A DNA stretch of 64,000 nucleotides from Cytobacillus oceanisediminis (GTDB lineage: Bacteria; Bacillota; Bacilli; Bacillales; Cytobacillaceae): positions 806,001-870,000 of the forward strand of contig NZ_SOEE01000001.1 of NCBI RefSeq assembly GCF_004366035.1. Direction: 5' to 3'. The notes under the pieces were generated by a model. That model worked only from the letters and a program-made list of their open reading frames with translations. It was not told where the DNA came from and ran no database searches. A program made the translations under genes and the position numbers. Positions 56,785 to 64,000 of this stretch are shown here, piece by piece (position 1 is the first letter of the stretch; each line of letters opens with the position of its first letter).

Positions 56785-56802
56785 ATGCAAGAGTCGTGCC
56801 AA
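56785..56802 (-). promoter_or_regulatory. Sigma-54 (SigL) -24/-12 promoter
   Basis: Minus strand TTGGCACGACTCTTGCAT, nearly identical to consensus TTGGCACG-N4-TTGCW, with the invariant GG and GC at correct spacing. It directs transcription toward the permease and dehydrogenase genes. Confidence 0.93.
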
Positions 56803-56853
56803 CTTGAAATGCTTGCAGATAAAGGGAATTGTGAACAATTAGTGAATCCTTTT

Positions 56854-56867
56854 TCCAGGATTCTGGA
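56854..56867. promoter_or_regulatory. Palindrome, candidate enhancer site
   Basis: TCCAGGATTCTGGA, 14-base near-palindrome, about 60 bases upstream of the sigma-54 promoter. Same motif as at 56968. Confidence 0.65.
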
Positions 56868-56967
56868 ATACACAGGGAACAAGTCCACTGATATAATAGA
56901 CTAGTTTTCTGATAATTACGTCTAATACTGGGACTAAGTGTACATAAAATTACTAGAATGAAAACAG

Positions 56968-57001
56968 TCCAGAATTCTGGAACATATTCCGAATTTCTGG
57001 A
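56968..57001. promoter_or_regulatory. Tandem palindromes, candidate enhancer sites / regulator terminator
   Basis: TCCAGAATTCTGGA (perfect palindrome) and TCCGAATTTCTGGA, centres 20 bases apart. The flanks AACAGTCCAGAA and TTCTGGACTGTT also pair with each other and could form the terminator of the regulator gene (minus-strand tail TTCATTC). Confidence 0.65.
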
Positions 57002-57010
57002 CTGTTAATC

Positions 57011-58372
57011 TTATTCAATTCCATATTTCTTTAGTTTTTCATACATAGAAGATTTACTGATGCCTAGAGCTTTTGCAGCTTCTAATCGGTCCTGGTTATA
57101 TTTGCTCAAACTTTGGGTCAATATCCGCTTTTCTGTTTCTTCCAGAATGTCCTTCAAGTTCTTTTTTCCAACGGGATAAACAGCAGATTCTTTCATGTAA
57201 TCCGGCAATGATTCTGTAGTGATACTTTCATTGCTTGTTAAATGAATGGATGCCTCAATTACATTTTCAAGCTCCCTAATATTGCCGGGCCAGCTATATT
57301 GATGAAACTTTTCAATTACCTCGTCTTCAATTGCACTAATTCTCTTTCCCGATTTTTTTGTTATTTTCTTGATAAAGCTATCGATTAGGAGTGATAAATC
57401 TTCCATCCTGTCGCGCAAAGAAGGAATCATGAACGGCACAACATTAATCCGATAGAATAGATCCTCCCTAAAGCGCTTTTCTTCCATCATTTTTTCGAGC
57501 GGTCTGTTCGTTGCAGCGATAATCCGGACATCTACTTTAACCGGAGAAGTCGAACCCACGCTTTCAATCTCGCCTTCCTGCAGGGCACGCAATAACTTCA
57601 CCTGCATATTAAGCGGCATATCTCCGATTTCATCCAAAAATAAGGACCCTCCATCAGCAAGCTGGAATTTCCCCTTTTTACCTCCCTTTTTTGCACCTGT
57701 AAAAGCACCTTCTTCATAGCCAAACAGTTCAGACTCCAACAGATGTTCCGGGATGGCTCCGCAGTTAATTTTCACAAATGGCTGATGGCTCCTGTTGCTG
57801 AGCTGATGTATGCTGTGTGCAAATAGTTCTTTTCCAGTCCCGCTTTCCCCGCGGATTAATACGGAGATATCACTGGCTGCCACCATTTTCACCTTTTCTT
57901 TAAGACTATGAATCTGGCTCGAGTTTCCCAGAATATCATCAAGGCTGTATTTTACACTTGGATCAATTTCCTGGATAAAGCTCTGGATTTTTGTCAGCAT
58001 GCTCTTTACATGGCTGTTCATCTGCATCCATTCCTTTGTATCTCTAAAAAAGACTGTCCCGAAAGCGCCAATTACTTCGCCATCAGAAAAAATGGGAATG
58101 CGATTTGCTATCATATAGTTGCCTCTTATATATTGCAGGTCTGCAATTTCTTCCTTGCCTGATTCTGCCACTATATGCATACGTGAATTTTCAATTACCT
58201 CAGACACATGCTTCCCCAGAACCTGTTCCCTCTCCACTTCCAGAAAATCGCAATAATTTTTATTAATGTAAATAATCGTTCCTTCTTTATTCACAACTAC
58301 AAGCCATCCAAAAGCGTTCTCAACAATGGTTTCGACAATCTCCACAGGCAGATCGAATAATGCACTTTTCAT
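57011..58372 (-). CDS. Sigma-54-dependent activator with PAS sensor
   Basis: 453 aa enhancer-binding protein. PAS domain about residues 12-110 (GWLVVVNKEGTIIYINKNYC), AAA+ domain with Walker A GESGTGKE (175-182), the sigma-54-contacting GAFTGA loop (222-227), Walker B SLFLDEIGD (243-251), arginine finger region FREDLFYRINV, and C-terminal Fis-type helix-turn-helix (RLEAAKALGISKSSMYEKL). No receiver domain, so the PAS domain probably senses a metabolite directly. It is encoded immediately upstream of, and in line with, the sigma-54 promoter and palindromes, making it the likely activator of the permease/dehydrogenase operon. GAGGGG precedes the ATG. Confidence 0.94.
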   Translation of the reverse strand: MKSALFDLPVEIVETIVENAFGWLVVVNKEGTIIYINKNYCDFLEVEREQVLGKHVSEVIENSRMHIVAESGKEEIADLQYIRGNYMIANRIPIFSDGEVIGAFGTVFFRDTKEWMQMNSHVKSMLTKIQSFIQEIDPSVKYSLDDILGNSSQIHSLKEKVKMVAASDISVLIRGESGTGKELFAHSIHQLSNRSHQPFVKINCGAIPEHLLESELFGYEEGAFTGAKKGGKKGKFQLADGGSLFLDEIGDMPLNMQVKLLRALQEGEIESVGSTSPVKVDVRIIAATNRPLEKMMEEKRFREDLFYRINVVPFMIPSLRDRMEDLSLLIDSFIKKITKKSGKRISAIEDEVIEKFHQYSWPGNIRELENVIEASIHLTSNESITTESLPDYMKESAVYPVGKKNLKDILEETEKRILTQSLSKYNQDRLEAAKALGISKSSMYEKLKKYGIE

Positions 58373-58516
58373 TTGAATCCCCTCATTTAGGACAATCTAC
58401 TATTTATGATTACCATTTTATCATATTTTTCTGAAAACAAATTCACTTCAATGGGTATTCTTATTGCTTTTACTGCCCATAACATTAGTAATCGGCAGAC
58501 ATGGGAGGTGTTTCAG

Positions 58517-58867
58517 ATGAAAGGCATCTATCTGATTAATCCGCACTGGCAATATGGAAACAAATCAAAACAGGAATGCGTTCAAGTGCAAAAACAGGCG
58601 CTGGAAACCTATATTAAGGACCATAATATTTTTACAGTGAAACTAAATCAATGGCAGCTGAATGAATATTACACCATTCCTCATGCCCTTTTGTATGATT
58701 TGAAGCAAAAGAAGGCAGATCTGGATGTCCTGCTTCTTTATTCAGAAGAGGTTCTCGAAGATTTTATCAATTCTTATCCAGCGAGATGGCTGATTTTGAA
58801 AAGCTTCTTCAATGAAGTTGTATTTGCTGATAAGAAAAAAGAAAATTACTTTGAAGGTGCCGGTTAA
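58517..58867 (+). CDS. Conserved protein of unknown function, possibly resolvase-fold
   Basis: 116 aa, ATG at 58517 with GGGAGGTG 6 bases upstream; an in-frame extension to 58406 is rejected. The pattern MKGIYLINPHWQYG, QVQKQALETYIKDHNI, DLDVLLLYSEEVLEDF and SFFNEVVFADKKKE resembles the N-terminal Rossmann-like domain of serine recombinases (Q-x-x-AL-x-x-Y block, ILVYS-like strand). The catalytic serine motif is absent and there is no DNA-binding domain. This is a pattern-level inference; function unknown. Confidence 0.75.
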   Translation: MKGIYLINPHWQYGNKSKQECVQVQKQALETYIKDHNIFTVKLNQWQLNEYYTIPHALLYDLKQKKADLDVLLLYSEEVLEDFINSYPARWLILKSFFNEVVFADKKKENYFEGAG

Positions 58868-58879
58868 GAATTAAAATTT

Positions 58880-58917
58880 CAAAAAACCTGCAGCGCACAA
58901 CTGCAGGTTTCTTTCTT
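58880..58917. terminator. Bidirectional terminator between the unknown gene and yttB
   Basis: Perfect stem AAACCTGCAG / CTGCAGGTTT, then CTTTCTTA on the plus strand and TTTGAAATTT on the minus strand. Confidence 0.85.
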
Positions 58918-60097
58918 ATGATACATGCGCCAATTTTTTAGGCTCCTTCAATTTCCGGTCATAAACAAGAGTTGTCAGAATGGCAAAAATAAATAAAACT
59001 ATTAATACAGCAAACAGCATGGAGATTCCGTAAAGGTCAACCAGAATTCCCCCCAGTAAAGGCCCGATCATCCTTCCGCCTGTAGCGGTGCTGTTTACGA
59101 TTCCCTGGTAAAAACCTTCCCGCCCTTTAGGAGCAAGCTGGTTGGCAATAGTCGGAACCGCTGGCCATATTAGCATTTCGCCAATCGTCAGAATAACCAT
59201 GGCTGTGATAAAAGCTGAGAATTGCTCGGCACTTGCTGCAGCAGCAAATGAACCTATAAATATGACCATGCCCGCGACCATCTGAACCTTAAGTGTTTTA
59301 AACCATTTTACCAAAGCACCGATAAACGGCTGACCCAATACAATCAGGGCTCCATTTATAGTCCACAGCAAGCTGTATTGCTTTAAAGAAATATTCAATT
59401 CCTGTGTATAAGCAGCAATAGTCGATTGCCATTGCACATATCCGACCCAGCACAATAAATAGCCTGCACATAATATGAGCAGCGCATAAAGCTTGGTATG
59501 ATTTTTAACCTTCCGATTTTCCTGAAGGATGGAGGTCTGCTGACCTGAAACAGTATTTATTCCCCTGTATCCCAAAACAGCGATCAGTAAAAAAACGATA
59601 TACATGACAGTATTGGCCAGAAAAATCAACTGAAAAGAGTACGAAGCCACAAGACCGCCGAGAGCAGCACCAATGGCAACACCGGCATTCTGAGCTACAT
59701 AAATGGCATTGAAAGCTTTGCGGCCGCCTTCCTTCCAGACAGATCCCGCCATCGCAAACATAGAAGGAAAAACAATGCCAGATCCAAATCCAACAAAGGT
59801 GAGGAACCCCACGTATGCAGGCCAGCCGTGCCAAAAGGTTAAACCGAGGAGCGCCATTACCGTGATGACAATTCCAAGAAGAATTGAACGATAGCCGCCT
59901 ATTTTATCATATAGGCTTCCCCCTATTAAATTTCCTGCGACGCTGGCAGCTGCGTTCACCATCAAAACCAGGCCGGCAACCGATAAGGACTTGCCTAAGT
60001 GGTCATGAATGTAAATTGTATTAAGAGGCCACAAAAAAGAAGATCCGGTTACATTCACTGCCATCCCAATAATTAAAAGCCATAAGGTCCGCGGCAT
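58916..60097 (-). CDS. yttB: MFS transporter (YttB-like)
   Basis: 393 aa with 12 predicted membrane helices, multidrug-type major facilitator. The loop 2-3 motif GGSLYDKIGGYRSILLG (motif A) and LTFVGFGSGIVFPSMFAM are visible, with the C-half counterpart ATGGRMIGPLLGG. Position near leuS matches B. subtilis yttB. AAGGGGCG precedes the ATG. Substrate unknown. Confidence 0.88.
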   Translation of the reverse strand: MPRTLWLLIIGMAVNVTGSSFLWPLNTIYIHDHLGKSLSVAGLVLMVNAAASVAGNLIGGSLYDKIGGYRSILLGIVITVMALLGLTFWHGWPAYVGFLTFVGFGSGIVFPSMFAMAGSVWKEGGRKAFNAIYVAQNAGVAIGAALGGLVASYSFQLIFLANTVMYIVFLLIAVLGYRGINTVSGQQTSILQENRKVKNHTKLYALLILCAGYLLCWVGYVQWQSTIAAYTQELNISLKQYSLLWTINGALIVLGQPFIGALVKWFKTLKVQMVAGMVIFIGSFAAAASAEQFSAFITAMVILTIGEMLIWPAVPTIANQLAPKGREGFYQGIVNSTATGGRMIGPLLGGILVDLYGISMLFAVLIVLFIFAILTTLVYDRKLKEPKKLAHVS

Positions 60098-60307
60098 AAG
60101 ATTACGCCCCTTTTTCCAAATTTTTTTATGTCAGCCGGCATATTACCAGCCGGTACTATTTCGAAATCCAAAATAATTTTAGTTGGTTTTTCATGTCCTT
60201 GCAATAGGTTTTCATTCGATTTTAATAGACAGAATACTTCTTCTTTTATAGTTGAAGCTGAATGTGGATTTTTAGAATGCACCTATTAAGAATAGTTCGT
60301 TAAACGG
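60098..60307. other. Spacer upstream of yttB, no gene recognised
   Basis: AT-rich region holding the yttB promoter and an imperfect repeat of GCCGG blocks (60132-60154). A 69-codon frame here lacks a ribosome site and is not considered real. Confidence 0.45.
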
Positions 60308-60346
60308 CACAAAAATAAAGCCCCGATTTTGAAAAATCAGGGCTTT
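60308..60346 (-). terminator. Terminator downstream of the ytzC operon
   Basis: Minus strand AAAGCCCTGATTTT / AAAATCGGGGCTTT followed by ATTTTTGTG. It lies beyond a family A repeat. Confidence 0.8.
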
Positions 60347-60370
60347 CCATATTTCATAAAATAATTAGAG

Positions 60371-60584
60371 TTTGAATGTCGATAACTGTCTAGCTCCATA
60401 AGGAATGCTTCTACAGCTTTATCATCTAAAAGCGCTTAGGGAGAGCGCCTCTCCCCCCGGGGTCACAAGCTTGTCTTGTTGCGGCTCATAGTTGCAGGGC
60501 TCGACTATGCTTGTCGCCCCTGAGCAGCCGCCTCCACATTTCGGTTTGTCTTGCTGAGGCTGGCGGGGGTGGACTTCCGCTTTC
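60371..60584 (-). repeat. Family A repeat, inverted copy
   Basis: On the minus strand it begins GGAAAGCGGAAGTCCACC just after the TAA of the 60-aa gene, contains CAACAAGACAAGCTTGTGAC and ends CTAGACAGTTATCGACATTC. Opposite orientation to the other copies relative to the window, same relation to its upstream gene. Confidence 0.85.
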
Positions 60585-60585
60585 C

Positions 60586-60768
60586 TTATGATGATTGTTC
60601 CGGCTCAGGGTGAAATTTTGATTTTACAGGCTGGCCGCCTGACTTTTCATAGTTCTTTTTCGACTGCTTTACCGCATCAAAATCCCGGCCAAGTTCAACG
60701 TCCTGACTATTGGCGCCATTGCGGGTCTTTTGTTCCGGATTGTTTTGTTTTGAGCGCTTTTTTACCAT
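60586..60768 (-). CDS. Small basic hydrophilic protein
   Basis: 60 aa, Lys/Gln/Asn-rich, no hydrophobic segment (MVKKRSKQNNPEQKT, ELGRDFDAVKQSKKNYEK). The AAGGAG ribosome site overlaps the ytzC stop codon, so it is the second gene of that operon. Composition is reminiscent of small spore-associated proteins of Bacilli, but no family was recognised. A family A repeat begins right after its stop. Confidence 0.72.
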   Translation of the reverse strand: MVKKRSKQNNPEQKTRNGANSQDVELGRDFDAVKQSKKNYEKSGGQPVKSKFHPEPEQSS

Positions 60769-60782
60769 CTGTGGACCACTCC

Positions 60783-61046
60783 TTAATGAGGAAGTATTAT
60801 CATCTGATTTTGGAGCTGCTGCAGTTGCAGCCTCATCCGGTGAAGCTGTTCCCGCTGCTGGGAGTTGGCGCTGTGGGCCATCTGGGTTATATCATTATAA
60901 GCAGCTTCCAAAGATTGAAGTGCATTGGAGTATTCGTTATCATTGTAATGCTCCTGTGTCCTGCCTGATTCAAACTGCTCCTGGGCAAAACGGATTGCAT
61001 CCTCACACTGCTGCAGAAGTGTATCCATCGATTCACGGGTTGCCAT
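60783..61046 (-). CDS. ytzC: YtzC, DUF2524 family protein
   Basis: 87 aa helical, Gln/Glu-rich protein (MATRESMDTLLQQCEDAI, QEHYNDNEYSNALQSLEAAY, QQREQLHRMRLQLQQLQNQM). This matches B. subtilis YtzC in sequence pattern and in position next to ytqA. AAGGAGGGG precedes the ATG. Function unknown; likely a coiled coil. Confidence 0.88.
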   Translation of the reverse strand: MATRESMDTLLQQCEDAIRFAQEQFESGRTQEHYNDNEYSNALQSLEAAYNDITQMAHSANSQQREQLHRMRLQLQQLQNQMIILPH

Positions 61047-61250
61047 TATCTGTTCCCCTCCTTAAAGAATGGGTCTAGAAGCTTGCATGCTTCAATAATT
61101 AGTTTGTTCATTTTTCCGTAATCCTTACCACTCTATTTCCTGCCAATTCCCCCTTGGATAAGGTTTTGGGTCATGTTAAGATTAATTTTATGAAATCCTT
61201 CATATTTATTTTTACCTTATAGATTACTCTTTGAAAAAGGAGGGATAATT

Positions 61251-62785
<1,535 letters not shown>

Positions 62786-62788
<3 letters not shown>

Positions 62789-62815
62789 AAGCCTGCAAAA
62801 AAAGCAGGCTTTATA
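62786..62815. terminator. Bidirectional terminator between mnmM and ytpB
   Basis: Perfect stem AAAGCCTGC / GCAGGCTTT with a loop of seven A; plus tail ATATTATTTTT. Confidence 0.85.
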
Positions 62816-63910
62816 TTATTTTTCAATTGCTCCTGAAAAGCCAGCAGGCATCATCTTCTGCAAAGTACGGTAAGCTCTGCCGTTCACATAAAAGAAAAAG
62901 CTTACCATGCCGCCTGTTCTGATCATGCTTTTGGCTAGTCTTCTGACATTCCGCTGATTCCGGACCTTCTCATCAGATAGATAAACCCCGAGCAAGCCTC
63001 GATTAATCAGTTTATGGAAATGTTTATGAGGCAGCTTTTCGGTATGCTTATCTGCTTCGGCAACAAAATGCTTCAATCTCGAAAACAGTTTTTCTTCGTT
63101 TTCATAGTAAAAGCAAAAATTCAAGTCTCCACCGGCTTTGTCCTCCTCCTGATCAATCAGATAATCAAGAAGAATGTGGAGACCCTGGATGTATGGAAAA
63201 TATCCATTTCGTATATTTACCGCATGCTCCGCTTCAAAATCATCTCTCAGTGCGTAGGAAACAAGGCAAAAAATACCCAAAGTTGAACCCGAGCAAGCAG
63301 AGAACTCATACCATTCCATCTCAGGAATATCAGACCGATATTGGTCAAACCAATTCTGAAGACGGGGAACTCGTTCTTCCACCACAACATGCTTATGTAT
63401 TTGCAGATCACAATAGTAACGGCATAATTCAAGCAGATGGCTTTTTATATGTGTATAATGCCTCAGACTGGACAGCACTTCCCTGCAGACTCCTGCCAAA
63501 TCTGCAAGATAGTTTCCATCATCCTGTTCATTTCTCAGCCTATAATAATTTTTATCTGCAGCATCCGTATCGAGGGCATCCTCCATTGACTCGTGCAGTG
63601 CCGCAAAGTCCCGGGGATCAAGCGAGGTGCTCCGGTCGCAGAGATTGTCCAAATAATCACTGATTGTCTGATATGCGACGATGAACTTAACCGCTTGTTC
63701 ATATTTTTCCTTGGCCATTAATGACATAATAGCTCCGCCTTCACAGTGGAAGGTTTTATGCTCAATGCTGGCAAGAGCCTGCTTTCTTAACTCCGGATCA
63801 GGAATTGCTTCCGCTCTGCTTTTCCAATATGCTAGTTCCTTATGTACAGCAGGAAGAACCTTCCTGTAGACATGTGACATTAAGCTAATTGGCATGGAAG
63901 GGACACTCAT
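62816..63910 (-). CDS. ytpB: Tetraprenyl-beta-curcumene synthase YtpB
   Basis: 364 aa DUF2600 large terpene synthase that in B. subtilis converts heptaprenyl/tetraprenyl diphosphate to tetraprenyl-beta-curcumene, a precursor of C35 sesquarterpenes. The aspartate-rich segment DYLDNLCD (85-92) matches the Mg-diphosphate motif of this family, and a second acidic region is LLDYLIDQEEDKAGGD. AAAGGAGGT lies 11 bases before the ATG; an internal ATG at residue 11 is an alternative start. Position after ytqAB agrees with B. subtilis. Confidence 0.93.
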   Translation of the reverse strand: MSVPSMPISLMSHVYRKVLPAVHKELAYWKSRAEAIPDPELRKQALASIEHKTFHCEGGAIMSLMAKEKYEQAVKFIVAYQTISDYLDNLCDRSTSLDPRDFAALHESMEDALDTDAADKNYYRLRNEQDDGNYLADLAGVCREVLSSLRHYTHIKSHLLELCRYYCDLQIHKHVVVEERVPRLQNWFDQYRSDIPEMEWYEFSACSGSTLGIFCLVSYALRDDFEAEHAVNIRNGYFPYIQGLHILLDYLIDQEEDKAGGDLNFCFYYENEEKLFSRLKHFVAEADKHTEKLPHKHFHKLINRGLLGVYLSDEKVRNQRNVRRLAKSMIRTGGMVSFFFYVNGRAYRTLQKMMPAGFSGAIEK

Positions 63911-63952
63911 GATATGATAAACCTCCTTTTGCTTAAGATAGGTGAGCAGTTC

Positions 63953-64000
63953 TTATGCTATGCCTGCACCCTCCATAATTAAAACCCCGTCCTTAAACCA
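63953..64000 (-). CDS. Possible 3' end of a further minus-strand gene
   Basis: Sixteen codons open to the window edge and ending VLIMEGAGIA-stop, 42 bases upstream of ytpB. In B. subtilis ytpA lies next to ytpB, but the fragment is too short to identify. Confidence 0.3.
   Translation of the reverse strand, partial: WFKDGVLIMEGAGIA

Noticed and set aside
60073-60282. 69-codon minus-strand frame upstream of yttB
   Set aside because: No ribosome site and overlaps the yttB start; composition is that of spacer DNA.

Overview
The window is low-GC Gram-positive DNA from an endospore-forming member of the Bacillaceae. AGGAGG-type ribosome sites, hairpin-plus-T-run terminators, CcpA/cre control, a T-box, SigB/SigH/SigL-type promoters and sporulation proteins such as Cse60 all fit. 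The gene order closely follows the acsA-acuABC ... ytx ... ytp ... ytl ... leuS ... ytqAB-ytpB segment of the Bacillus subtilis chromosome, but with repeats and gene differences that suggest a Cytobacillus/Mesobacillus-like genome. No phage, insertion sequence with transposase, CRISPR array, tRNA or rRNA was seen.

Layout. (1) 1-11.3 kb: 3' part of a class A penicillin-binding protein, then acetate metabolism (acsA divergent from acuABC with a cre between them), the motP-motS stator, ccpA and the fused chorismate mutase/DAHP synthase aroA. (2) 11.4-16.9 kb: an FtsA-like actin-fold protein with tandem C-terminal modules, the ytxG-ytxH-ytxJ(brxC) stress operon with SigB- and SigH-type promoters, and an M29 aminopeptidase. 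(3) 17-33 kb: murC, a conserved unknown, nicotinate phosphoribosyltransferase, sftA, ytpQ, a PTS-EIIC-like protein coupled to thioredoxin ytpP, a lipoprotein, ytoQ, a DUF84 NTPase, ytoP, ytzB, ytnP, trmB, ytzH and ytmP. (4) 33-46 kb: amyX, ytlR, ytlQ, thpR, a CysK paralogue, dat, pepV, the ythPQ ABC transporter, an M48 protease fused to ankyrin repeats, and ytzE. (5) 46-54.3 kb: an RsuA-type pseudouridine synthase, murJ (ytgP), ytfP, cse60, ytwF, and leuS with a leucine T-box. (6) 54.3-58.4 kb: a 3-hydroxybutyrate dehydrogenase plus GntP-type permease operon behind a near-perfect sigma-54 promoter, with its PAS/AAA+ activator, palindromic putative enhancers and a cre. (7) 58.5-64 kb: small unknowns, an MFS transporter (yttB), ytzC, mnmL-mnmM (ytqA-ytqB) and ytpB.

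Two families of non-coding repeats run through the intergenic spaces. Family A (seven copies or remnants) typically ends near CTAGACAGTTATCGA; three copies begin directly after a TAA stop codon. Family B (four copies) is bounded by GTTGATT...AATCAAC. One family B copy sits between the leuS T-box terminator and leuS, and another lies in the leader of the sigma-54 operon.

Themes: carbon overflow and acetate/ketone-body use under CcpA (ccpA, acs/acu, bdh), envelope synthesis (PBP, murC, murJ), tRNA maturation and charging (trmB, leuS, mnmL/M), and redox/stress (brxC, ytpP, ytxGH). The best leads are the sigma-54/enhancer/cre unit at 56.7-57.0 kb, the modular FtsA-like protein, the M48-ankyrin fusion and the two repeat families.
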